Assembly: GCA_964528845.1 (NCBI GenBank) | Contig: CAZGVE010000016.1 | Location: forward strand, 1 to 64,000 | Direction: 5' to 3' | Source of the DNA: FEN-1191 sp964528845 | GTDB taxonomy: Bacteria > Pseudomonadota > Gammaproteobacteria > Steroidobacterales > Steroidobacteraceae | DNA length: 64,000 nucleotides | Shown: one piece after another, positions 41,619 to 49,604 of the stretch | Layout: each line of letters opens with the position of its first letter | Position numbering within the stretch: position 1 is the first letter of the stretch | Notes under the pieces: generated by a model | Told to the model about the DNA's origin: nothing | Databases searched by the model: none | Seen by the model: only the letters and a program-made list of their open reading frames with translations | Program-made: the position numbers and the translations under genes

Positions 41619-43253
41619 TCAAGGCGACGTCGCCGGCGGCGTCACCGCCTCGCCACATGCAAAGGTGGCGGCATCGTCCGTGCTGCCATGTCCGCTGTAT
41701 CGTGCGACGGCGGGGTAAGGACACAGCGGTCGCGAGCGCATGGTCTCCCCCGCCTTGTTGCGACTCACCGCGCGCAGCTGCTCAGGGGGCGTGCCGGCCT
41801 CGACCCATTTGATCAGGCTGTCGAGCTGACCTTCCGGCTGCGGTCCGTCGCCACCGCCGCAATGCCCCACTCCGGGAGCCATGAACAGCCGGATGAACTT
41901 CTGCGCCGCCGCGGCACCGCCTTCATGCTGCTGCACGCGCTGGAAATAATCGATCGTGCCCGCCGGGAACACCAGCTGATCGGCCTCGCCGTGCCACAGG
42001 ATGGCCTTGCCGCCATGCCGGCGGAACGCCGAGAGATCAGGATCGTCGGTGCCGATCACCGCCCCGTACTCCTGCACCGACTGCTCCCAGAATGCCTCAT
42101 AGCTCTCAGGCGTCAGCTCCTTCCAGTCCCACCCGGGATTCTGCGTGAGGAAGTAGCGGAACCAGTCGGTCGTGATCGGGAACGGCGTGCCGGATGTCCC
42201 GGCCGGATCCGCTCCGCCATTCAGCGCCGCGAGCGGAGCTCCGCGTTCGAGCCCGTACCACAGGAACGAGCCGTCACTGCGCCGCGGTCCCTGCCAGATT
42301 CTGCGGATCACGTCCGCATCGGCGGCAGTGAATGCACCGCACTCCCCGGCCGTCGTGCCGATCAGCGCCTTCGGATCGTAATGGCACTGGCGCGGCAGAC
42401 CAATGATGCCGTCCCTGACGCCATCGAGCTCATCGCAGGCGGCAATGGCCGCGGCGGTCGCCGCGGCCAGCTTGCAGGGAGCCACGACATGGTGGGCCTC
42501 CAGCATCACCTGAGGTCCCCACATCTGCGCGACGTGGACGCGGGGCCAGTTCACCACCGGCGCGCCGGAGACGATGCCGTCGTAATCCTCCGGAAAGCGC
42601 TGCGCCTCCATCTGTCCCTGCCGGCCGCCCGTGGAGCAGCCATAGAAATACGAGCGCGGCGCCGCGGCGCCGTAGAACGCCGCCGTGACTGCCTTGCCCG
42701 TCACGGTCATCTCGTGGATGCCGCGGTAGGCAAAATCACGCACCAGGTTCCAGTTCAATCGGCCATGGCCGTCGAGCGCGAAGCTGCCGTCCAGCGCAGC
42801 GGGCTTCCTGCTGTCCGCGGGGCGCTGGATGCCGCCATCGGTCGACGCGACGGCAAATCCCATTGCGACATTGCTCGCGAGCGGATCAGGGCTGCCGACC
42901 TGGAAACCGCCGCCGCCGATGCCTTCGAATCTGCCGTTCCACTGCCGCAGCGGCAATCCGATCCAGACCGTAAACCGATCCCCGGTCGCGGGGTAGGACA
43001 CCGTAGCGGTGACACGGCACCAGTCGGCGGCGCCTGCCGCGCCGGGCACCTGCGCGGCGGCATCGATGCTCGTGTGCGGCAGACTCAAGGTCTGCAGGCT
43101 CTCGCAGGTGCGCGCCGGTGCGGCGCCGGCAATCAGCGCCGCAGGTGGCGAGAGCACGCTGGCGTCCTGTGCGCGCGCGGGCCCGGCGATGCAGGCCAGG
43201 CAGAACAGCCACGCGGCACCGACGGCCGTGCGCATCATGTACGACTTATCCAT
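41619..43253 (-). CDS. exported tannase/feruloyl esterase family protein
   Basis: A 544-aa secreted serine hydrolase. It has a signal peptide (MMRTAVGAAWLFCLACIAGP), the nucleophile elbow SYFYGCSTGGRQGQMEAQRF, the Asp in ILWHGEADQLVFP and the His in APGVGHCGGG. The paired Cys of the GCS and GHC elements is the characteristic CS-D-HC disulfide motif of this family. It would cleave gallate, ferulate or similar aromatic esters in the periplasm or outside. GGGGGG lies shortly before the ATG. Just downstream of no obvious partner; purA lies upstream on the same strand with 23 bases between. Confidence 0.88.
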   Translation of the reverse strand: MDKSYMMRTAVGAAWLFCLACIAGPARAQDASVLSPPAALIAGAAPARTCESLQTLSLPHTSIDAAAQVPGAAGAADWCRVTATVSYPATGDRFTVWIGLPLRQWNGRFEGIGGGGFQVGSPDPLASNVAMGFAVASTDGGIQRPADSRKPAALDGSFALDGHGRLNWNLVRDFAYRGIHEMTVTGKAVTAAFYGAAAPRSYFYGCSTGGRQGQMEAQRFPEDYDGIVSGAPVVNWPRVHVAQMWGPQVMLEAHHVVAPCKLAAATAAAIAACDELDGVRDGIIGLPRQCHYDPKALIGTTAGECGAFTAADADVIRRIWQGPRRSDGSFLWYGLERGAPLAALNGGADPAGTSGTPFPITTDWFRYFLTQNPGWDWKELTPESYEAFWEQSVQEYGAVIGTDDPDLSAFRRHGGKAILWHGEADQLVFPAGTIDYFQRVQQHEGGAAAAQKFIRLFMAPGVGHCGGGDGPQPEGQLDSLIKWVEAGTPPEQLRAVSRNKAGETMRSRPLCPYPAVARYSGHGSTDDAATFACGEAVTPPATSP

Positions 43254-43276
43254 GAATACCCCCCCCGAGGTCAGAG

Positions 43277-44572
43277 TCAGTCCGTGAACGGATCGCGCAG
43301 CGCGATGGTCTGGTCCCGGTCCGGTCCGGTCGAGATCAGCTCCAGCGGTACTTCCGCCAGCGCCGCGATGCGCTCCAGATAGCGGCGCGCATTGGCGGGC
43401 AGCGCATCCACTGCGCGCAGCCCGACGGTCGATTCCTTCCAGCCCGGCATGTCCTCGTAGACCGGCTCCACCGTCGCGTAGCCGTCGGCGAACAGCGGCG
43501 GTTCCACCTGCACCTGCCCGTCGACCCGATAGCCGACGCAGATCCGGATCGTATCGAGACCGTCGAGCACGTCGAGCTTGGTGACGCACAGGCCCGAGAC
43601 GCTCGAGTGCACGATCGCGCGTCGCAAGGCCACGGCATCGAACCAGCCGCAGCGTCGCCGGCGTCCAGTCACCGAGCCGAACTCGTGACCCACGCGCGAC
43701 AGGTGCTCGCCATACTCGTCGAACAATTCAGTCGGGAACGGCCCTGCCCCGACGCGCGTCGTATAGGCCTTCACGATACCGAGCACGTGATCGAACAGCC
43801 GCGGCCCCACGCCGGTGCCGGTCGCCGCCCCGCCGGCGATCGTGTTCGAAGAGGTCACGAACGGGTAGGTGCCGACATCGATGTCCAGCATCGCGCCCTG
43901 CGCGCCTTCGAAGATCACATTGGCCGAGCGCTGCCGCAGCTGCCACAGCGCGTGCGTGACGTCGATCAGCAGCGGCCGCAGTCGCTCGGCAAACTCGAGC
44001 TGCTCATCGAGGATGCGCTGGAAATCCTGCGCTGGCTGGCCGAAGTAGCGCTGCAGCACGAAATTGTGGAAGTCCAGCACCTCGCCGAGCCGCGCGGCGA
44101 AACGGTCGCGCTGATAGAGGTCGGCGACGCGCAGCGCTCGCCGGGCGACCTTGTCCTCGTAGGCCGGCCCGATGCCGCGCCCGGTGGTGCCGATCGCATT
44201 GACCCCGCGCGCCGTCTCGCGCGCGCGATCCAGCGCGACGTGGGAAGGCAGGATCAGTGGACAGGCGGGTGAGATGCGCAGCCGCTCGAGGACCGGTACT
44301 CCCTGGCCCATCAGCATCTGCGCCTCCCTGAACAGTGCCTCGAGCGAGAGCACGACGCCGTTGCCGATCAGGCAGCGCACTCCGTCGCGCAGGATTCCGG
44401 ACGGAATCAGCGACAGGATGGTCTTGACCCCTCCGATCACCAGCGTGTGGCCGGCATTGTGGCCGCCCTGGAAACGCGCGACCGCCTCGGCGCGCTCGGT
44501 CAGCAGATCGACGATCTTGCCTTTGCCCTCATCGCCCCACTGGGTACCGATCACGACGACGAAGCGACCCAT
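43277..44572 (-). CDS. purA: adenylosuccinate synthetase
   Basis: A 431-aa enzyme for the first step from IMP to AMP (IMP, GTP and Asp to adenylosuccinate). Motifs: VVIGTQWGDEGKGKIVDLL (P-loop-like), FQGGHNAGHTLVIG with the catalytic His, GRGIGPAYEDKVARRALRVAD and the GTP-specific LDVLDGLDTIRICVGY. Normal length. The ATG overlaps the stop codon of the DUF2065 gene by one base (TGATG), so it is the last gene of the miaA-hfq-hfl run, as in E. coli. Confidence 0.96.
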   Translation of the reverse strand: MGRFVVVIGTQWGDEGKGKIVDLLTERAEAVARFQGGHNAGHTLVIGGVKTILSLIPSGILRDGVRCLIGNGVVLSLEALFREAQMLMGQGVPVLERLRISPACPLILPSHVALDRARETARGVNAIGTTGRGIGPAYEDKVARRALRVADLYQRDRFAARLGEVLDFHNFVLQRYFGQPAQDFQRILDEQLEFAERLRPLLIDVTHALWQLRQRSANVIFEGAQGAMLDIDVGTYPFVTSSNTIAGGAATGTGVGPRLFDHVLGIVKAYTTRVGAGPFPTELFDEYGEHLSRVGHEFGSVTGRRRRCGWFDAVALRRAIVHSSVSGLCVTKLDVLDGLDTIRICVGYRVDGQVQVEPPLFADGYATVEPVYEDMPGWKESTVGLRAVDALPANARRYLERIAALAEVPLELISTGPDRDQTIALRDPFTD

Positions 44573-44769
44573 CAGGAGCGCACCAGGAACAGGATCGCGA
44601 GCCCGATCAGCATGCTGAAGAGGCCTCCCAGGCGCAGCTGGCGCTCCTCGAGCGCCGCGAGCTTCGCCAGCAGGCGCTTCATGCCCGGAGGATTGATGAA
44701 CGGCATGATCCCTTCGATGATGCACACGATCGCAAGGGCAGCCAGCAAGTCGCTCCAGTCGAGCCCCAC
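44572..44769 (-). CDS. yjeT: small membrane protein of the DUF2065/YjeT family
   Basis: A 65-aa protein with two hydrophobic helices: DLLAALAIVCIIEGIMPFIN and LGGLFSMLIGLAILFLV around a basic loop (GMKRLLAKLAALEERQLR). This is the DUF2065 pattern, and the position between hflC and purA is the same as for yjeT in E. coli. GTG start inferred from domain length. Function unknown, perhaps an HflKC accessory. Confidence 0.82.
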   Translation of the reverse strand: MGLDWSDLLAALAIVCIIEGIMPFINPPGMKRLLAKLAALEERQLRLGGLFSMLIGLAILFLVRS

Positions 44770-44788
44770 GATGCGTACTGCCGTGCGC

Positions 44789-45652
44789 CTAGCGCCCGCT
44801 GGCGCTGTGAAGGTACTTGAAGAACTCGCCTTCCGGCGAGAGCACCAGGATGTCGCCGTCGCGGCCGAGCGTGTTCTTGTAGGCCTGCAGGCTGCGATAG
44901 AACGCGGCGAACTCCGGATTGCTGCCGTAGGCCTTCGCATAGGCGTTCGCGGCCGCGAGATCGGCGTCCCCGCGCACGCGCTGGGCCTCGCGGGTACCGT
45001 CGGCCAGCACCTGCGCACGCCGCCGCTCGGCGTCGGCGCGGATGCGGTCCGCTTCGGCGGCCGACTGGCTGCGCAGCTGCTGCGCCTGCGCGGCCAGCGA
45101 CTGCTGCATGCGCTGGAACACCGCGCCGCTGAGTTCATCGCTGAGGTCGATGCGCTGCAGCTGCAGGTCCGCGAGCTCCACGCCGAGCCGCTGGGCCGCG
45201 CCGGCTACCGCGCCCGAAGCCCGCACCGCCGCGACCAGCTTCATGTCCCCGATCATGGTCGCGAGCGGCTGCTGCGCGATCGCGCTCTTGAGCTGTTCAC
45301 GCACGATGTCGGCGATCCGCTGCGCCGCCACATCCTCATCGCCTCCAGTCGCCTGGTAGAAGGCGTCCGCGTCGATCAGGCGCCACTTCAGGAAGAAATC
45401 GATGCTGATCGACTTCTGGTCCTGCGTCAGGAAACTCTCGCCCGGATAGGCGCGCGTAACGACGCGCCGATCGAAGCGCAGGACCGCATCTACCGGCAGC
45501 CGGAAGTGCAGCCCGGGCCCGTATTGCCCTGGCTGAATCTGACCGAAGCGGCTGAGCAGCGCGACCTCGGTCTCATCGACGTCGAAGACCGAGCGCCATG
45601 CGAGCCCAGCGATCCCGAGCAGCAGCAGCAGGTAGAGCGTGCGCGCGTTCAT
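44789..45652 (-). CDS. hflC: HflC, SPFH regulator of FtsH protease
   Basis: A 287-aa protein with an N-terminal membrane anchor (TLYLLLLLGIAGLAW) and an SPFH domain: VDETEVALLSRFGQIQPGQY, then GLHFRLPVDAVLRFDRRV. The C-terminal helices have the assembling SRADAER-like repeats, here AEADRIRADAERRRAQVLAD, and YAKAYGSNPEFAAFYRSLQA. With HflK it forms the large cage around FtsH. Its start codon overlaps the hflK stop by one base. Confidence 0.94.
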   Translation of the reverse strand: MNARTLYLLLLLGIAGLAWRSVFDVDETEVALLSRFGQIQPGQYGPGLHFRLPVDAVLRFDRRVVTRAYPGESFLTQDQKSISIDFFLKWRLIDADAFYQATGGDEDVAAQRIADIVREQLKSAIAQQPLATMIGDMKLVAAVRASGAVAGAAQRLGVELADLQLQRIDLSDELSGAVFQRMQQSLAAQAQQLRSQSAAEADRIRADAERRRAQVLADGTREAQRVRGDADLAAANAYAKAYGSNPEFAAFYRSLQAYKNTLGRDGDILVLSPEGEFFKYLHSASGR

Positions 45653-46857
45653 CAGCGCTCCGGCCGGTCCCGGCTCCGGCCGTCATCGCCCTCGCCACCC
45701 GACGCGGCGGACGCGGGCGCGGCGGGAGTGGCGGCTGCGGCTGGCGCGGCCGCCGCCGAAGGTACCGCCGATGGCGGACTGGCGGGTACTGCGCCCGCTG
45801 CAGCGCCCGTTGCGGGCGTGGCTGCGGTGCCGGTGGACGGCACTGCGCCTGCGCGCACGGTATCCACGAGCTTGTCGAGCGGCAGGTAAATCATGCTGCC
45901 GTTGCCAGCCTTGGAATCGATGAAGATCTTGCGCGAATGCGCGAGGATGCCTTCGATGGTTTCGATGTACATCCGGTTGCGCGTGATCTCGGGCGCTTTG
46001 GCATAGGCCTGCGCCAGCGAGGTGAATCGCAGCGCCTCGCCGTCGGCCGCGGCCGTGACCTGCGCGGCATAGACCTGGGCGTCGGTGAGCTGGTGGCTCG
46101 CGACGCTCTGCGCGGCGGGAACGATCTGGTTCGCGTAGGCCTGGGCGTCGGCGATGTCGCGCTGCCGCTCTTCGGCAGCCTTCGCCAGGTCGCGCTGCAC
46201 GGCCACTACGGCATCAGGCAGCTGCATCTCGGAAAGATTCAGGGCCGTCACGGTGATACCGGTGTGAAAGTCATCCATGATCTGCTGGATGCGGGGCCGG
46301 GCGGCGGTGCCGATCTGCGCACGGGCGTTGCCGGACAGCAGCACGTCAAGGTTCTGCGCGGCGGCCAGCTCACGGATCACGGTCTCGCTCGCCTGGCGCA
46401 GGCTGGTCTGCGGATCGCGCACCTGGAACTGGAACTGGCGTGGATCGGCGATGCGGTACTGCACTGACCAGGCGATGTCGATCAGGTTCTGGTCCGCGGT
46501 AATCAGGATGGCCTTGGAGTCCAGCCCGTCGATGTTCTCGACGTTCAGCTTGGTGACCGTCTCGATCGGCCATGGCAGGTGCCAGCCGGCGCCGGGCGGC
46601 ACGGTGAGCTCGTAGCGCCCGAAGCGCTGCAGCAGTCCGCGCTCGGTAGCACCGATCTGATAGTAGCCACTGGCGAACCACACCACGGCGGCCAGGGCCA
46701 CGAGCGCCACGGCGGCCGCGTTTGCGCCACGGCCCGGCCGCCAGAGCCGCTGCACGCGCTGCTGCCAGCGGCGCAGCATCTCGTCCAACGACGAGTTCTC
46801 CGGCGCATTGCGTTGCGCCGGCCGCTTCTTGTCTTCGCCGGGTTGATTCCAGGCCAT
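45652..46857 (-). CDS. hflK: HflK, SPFH regulator of FtsH protease
   Basis: A 401-aa partner of HflC. A cytosolic N-terminus (MAWNQPGEDKKRPAQRNAPE) is typical of HflK. The membrane helix is around residues 47-62, and the SPFH domain has IGATERGLLQRFGRYELTVP and GWHLPWPIETVTKLNVENI. The C-terminal 60 residues are Ala/Pro-rich low complexity, longer than usual. It follows hflX and is coupled to hflC. Confidence 0.94.
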   Translation of the reverse strand: MAWNQPGEDKKRPAQRNAPENSSLDEMLRRWQQRVQRLWRPGRGANAAAVALVALAAVVWFASGYYQIGATERGLLQRFGRYELTVPPGAGWHLPWPIETVTKLNVENIDGLDSKAILITADQNLIDIAWSVQYRIADPRQFQFQVRDPQTSLRQASETVIRELAAAQNLDVLLSGNARAQIGTAARPRIQQIMDDFHTGITVTALNLSEMQLPDAVVAVQRDLAKAAEERQRDIADAQAYANQIVPAAQSVASHQLTDAQVYAAQVTAAADGEALRFTSLAQAYAKAPEITRNRMYIETIEGILAHSRKIFIDSKAGNGSMIYLPLDKLVDTVRAGAVPSTGTAATPATGAAAGAVPASPPSAVPSAAAAPAAAATPAAPASAASGGEGDDGRSRDRPER

Positions 46858-46873
46858 AGGGGGCGGGCCGGTG

Positions 46874-48238
46874 TCAGTAGCGTACGGTCGCGGCCAGTGC
46901 TTCGGCCGACGATTCTAGGTAGGGCTTCTCCGCGGCACAAGCAGGAGGGGGCGGCTGCGGCTGCGCCTCCAGCAGCTGCACTCCGGGCACCAGGGCCCAC
47001 GCGCCGAGCGCGGAGGCAGGCAATTCCACCAGCATTTCGAGGGCGCCGTCCTCCAGCGTGCGCTCATCGCGCACGACGCCCTCGGCGTACAGCTTGGCCC
47101 GCAGCGCGCCCGAATCGGCCGGCAGGTGCATCCAGAGCCTCTGAACGTGCAGCTCGAGGCGCTCGGCCACCGCCTCTCGCAACAGGTCGATGCCCACACC
47201 CGCAGCCGCCGAGATCCATACCGCCGTCGTGTGGCCCTGCGTATCGCGGTCCGGATGCGCCGCCAGCTCCAGCCGGTCGATCTTGTTGTAGACCCGCAGC
47301 TGCGCAATGTCGCCCGCTCCGATCTCGCGCAGCACCGCATCGACCTGATCGATGCGCTCGTCGCGGCGCGGATCGCTCGCATCCACGACGTGCAGCAGCA
47401 GCTGTGCGCCGCGGGCTTCCTGCAGCGTCGAGCGAAATGCCGCCACGAGCTCGTGGGGCAGCTCGCGGATGAATCCCACGGTGTCGGCCAGCACGGCGGG
47501 CGCGCCACCGGGCAGCTGCAGACGACGCACGGTCGGATCGAGGGTCGCGAACAGCTGGTCGGCGATGTACACGTCGCTGCCCGTCAGGGCGCGGAACAGC
47601 GTGGACTTCCCGGCATTCGTGTAACCGACCAGCGCCACCGCCGGGACCGGGATCGCGCTGCGCGCGCTGCGTCCGGTTTCTCGCTGCTGCGTCAGCCGCT
47701 TCAGGCGACGGGTGACCGAGCGCATCCGGGCCGCGAGCAGCCGCCGGTCGGTCTCGAGCTGCGTCTCGCCCGGCCCCCCGCGCATTCCTATACCGCCCTT
47801 CTGGCGCTCGAGGTGAGTCCAGCCCCGCACCAGCCGGGTCGAGAGGTGCTTGAGCTGCGCCAGTTCAACCTCGAGCTTGCCCTCGAAGCTGCGCGCACGC
47901 TGGGCGAAGATTTCCAGGATCAGTCCGCTGCGGTCGAGCACGCGCTTTCCGATCAGGCGTTCCAGGTTGCGCTCCTGGCTCGGGGAGAGCGCGTGGTCCA
48001 CCAGGATCAGATCGGCGTTCTCCAGCCGCGCGACACTCGCGATCTCCTCGGCCTTGCCGCTGCCGACGAAATAGCGCGAATCCGGCCGCTCGCGCCGGCC
48101 GGTCACCGTGGCGACCGGCTGCACGCCCGCCGAGCGGGCCAGCTGCTCGAACTCCTCGAGATCCTCGGGCCGGACTGCTGCCTTCAGTCCGAGGCGCACG
48201 AGCACGGCACGTTCACCGGCGCGTGGGCGCTCGAACAT
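46874..48238 (-). CDS. hflX: GTPase HflX
   Basis: A 454-aa ribosome-associated GTPase. The N-terminal HflX domain contains GSGKAEEIASVARLENADLI and GGIGMRGGPGETQLETDRR; the G domain contains VALVGYTNAGKSTLFRALTG, DPTVRRLQLPGG and VYNKIDRLE. The C-terminal extension is Pro/Gln-rich. It splits stalled ribosomes under stress in other bacteria. It lies 21 bases after hfq. Confidence 0.94.
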   Translation of the reverse strand: MFERPRAGERAVLVRLGLKAAVRPEDLEEFEQLARSAGVQPVATVTGRRERPDSRYFVGSGKAEEIASVARLENADLILVDHALSPSQERNLERLIGKRVLDRSGLILEIFAQRARSFEGKLEVELAQLKHLSTRLVRGWTHLERQKGGIGMRGGPGETQLETDRRLLAARMRSVTRRLKRLTQQRETGRSARSAIPVPAVALVGYTNAGKSTLFRALTGSDVYIADQLFATLDPTVRRLQLPGGAPAVLADTVGFIRELPHELVAAFRSTLQEARGAQLLLHVVDASDPRRDERIDQVDAVLREIGAGDIAQLRVYNKIDRLELAAHPDRDTQGHTTAVWISAAAGVGIDLLREAVAERLELHVQRLWMHLPADSGALRAKLYAEGVVRDERTLEDGALEMLVELPASALGAWALVPGVQLLEAQPQPPPPACAAEKPYLESSAEALAATVRY

Positions 48239-48259
48239 GCCTCGGCCTGGTTGCGTGTA

Positions 48260-48511
48260 TCACTCGGCTGTGGCTTCCGCGGGTGCGCCCTCTTCCACCG
48301 CAAGGCGTACGGCTCGAGCCGGAACGACGGTCGAGATCGCGTGCTTATAGACCATCTGGCTCACGGTGTTCTTGAGCAGGACCACGAACTGATCGAACGA
48401 ATCGATCTGGCCCTGAAGCTTGATTCCGTTGACCAGATAGATCGATACCGGTACGTGTTCCTTGCGCAGCGCATTCAGAAAAGGATCCTGTAAAGATTGG
48501 CCCTTGGCCAT
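48260..48511 (-). CDS. hfq: RNA chaperone Hfq
   Basis: An 83-aa Sm-like protein. The sequence AKGQSLQDPFLNALRKEHVP starts Hfq proteins almost invariantly; the Sm2 motif YKHAIST is present. A short acidic C-terminal tail (EEGAPAEATAE) follows, as in many non-enteric species. AAGGAGA precedes the ATG at 48511, which I prefer over an in-frame start seven codons upstream. Confidence 0.97.
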   Translation of the reverse strand: MAKGQSLQDPFLNALRKEHVPVSIYLVNGIKLQGQIDSFDQFVVLLKNTVSQMVYKHAISTVVPARAVRLAVEEGAPAEATAE

Positions 48512-48618
48512 AAATTTCTCCTTATTTTTCAATCGCTTCTGATTTTCTCGGGACGGTCACGATAGACCGCACCGGGCCGGCCATCGCTGGTCGGCCCAAG
48601 AGGCGTTCATACCGCTTC

Positions 48619-48648
48619 ATTCTAGCACCTAGCCCGCGGGGAGGTCAT
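48619..48648 (-). promoter_or_regulatory. possible hfq promoter
   Basis: On the minus strand ATGACC (48643-48648) and TAGAAT (48619-48624) are spaced by 18 bases. The site straddles the end of miaA and would give hfq a leader of about 100 bases. Separate hfq promoters near or in miaA are known in enterics. Confidence 0.4.
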
Positions 48649-49604
48649 GCGCCGCGGGACGCGTGAATACGCCTCGCTAGCTCATCGCTCAGGTCCGCGG
48701 TGCCGGCTTCGAGGCGCTCGAGCCTCGTGTCGCGCCGCAACCAGGTGAGCTGGCGCCGGGCGAGTTGTGCGCAGGCCACAACCGCGGCTTCGACCGCCTC
48801 CTGGAGGCTGCAAAGGCCTTCGCAATGCTGCCAGAGCTGGCGATATCCCACCGCCCGCATCGCCGGATGGCGGGCGGTCAGGTCGCCACGCGCGTGCAGC
48901 GAGCGCACTTCCTCGAGCAGCCCGGCGCGCATCATGGCTTCGAAGCGCTCGGCGAGCTGCGCGCGTAGTCCCTGGCGCGAGGCCGGCCACAATGCAAACC
49001 CCAGCCAGCGGAAGGCGCGCCCGGTGTCATGCGCCGCGCGCTGGAACTGCGAGATCGGGACGCCCGTGAGTCGGAACACTTCGAGTGCACGCTGGATGCG
49101 CTGCGCATCCTGCGGTGCGATCCGCGCAGCCGCCGCCGCATCGACGGCGGCCAGCTGCGCATGCAGCGCTTCCCAGCCGTGCTCCGCCGCCAGCGCGTCG
49201 ATCTCGGCGCGTACCCGCGGCGAGGCCGGCGGCAGCGTCGCCAGTCCGTCTCGCAGCGCACGCAGATACAGCATCGTCCCGCCGACCAGCAGCGGCACAC
49301 GGCCACGGGCGTGGATGGCGTCGATGACGGAGCGCGCTTCGCGCACGAAATCACCCGCGGAGTACGATTCGGACGGATCGCGGATGTCGATCAGGTGATG
49401 CGCAACGCGCGCGCGCGACGCGCGATCCGGTTTGGCGGTGCCGATATCGAGCCCGCGGTAGACCTGTGCCGAATCGACCGAAACGATCTCCACCGGCAGC
49501 GTCGCCTCGAGCTGCGCCGCCAGCTCCATCGCCAGTGCACTCTTCCCGGCGCCGGTCGGCCCGGTGAGCACGACCAGCAGCGGTGCCGGAAACTCCGGCG
49601 GCAT
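48645..49604 (-). CDS. miaA: tRNA dimethylallyltransferase
   Basis: A 319-aa enzyme that adds a dimethylallyl group to A37 of tRNAs reading UNN codons. P-loop VVLTGPTGAGKSALAMELA; substrate sites VSVDSAQVYRGLDIGTAKP, HHLIDIRDPSESYSAGDF and VGGTMLYLRALRDGL. The ATG at 49604 overlaps the mutL stop by one base, and a longer frame upstream only reads through mutL. Normal length. Confidence 0.95.
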   Translation of the reverse strand: MPPEFPAPLLVVLTGPTGAGKSALAMELAAQLEATLPVEIVSVDSAQVYRGLDIGTAKPDRASRARVAHHLIDIRDPSESYSAGDFVREARSVIDAIHARGRVPLLVGGTMLYLRALRDGLATLPPASPRVRAEIDALAAEHGWEALHAQLAAVDAAAAARIAPQDAQRIQRALEVFRLTGVPISQFQRAAHDTGRAFRWLGFALWPASRQGLRAQLAERFEAMMRAGLLEEVRSLHARGDLTARHPAMRAVGYRQLWQHCEGLCSLQEAVEAAVVACAQLARRQLTWLRRDTRLERLEAGTADLSDELARRIHASRGA

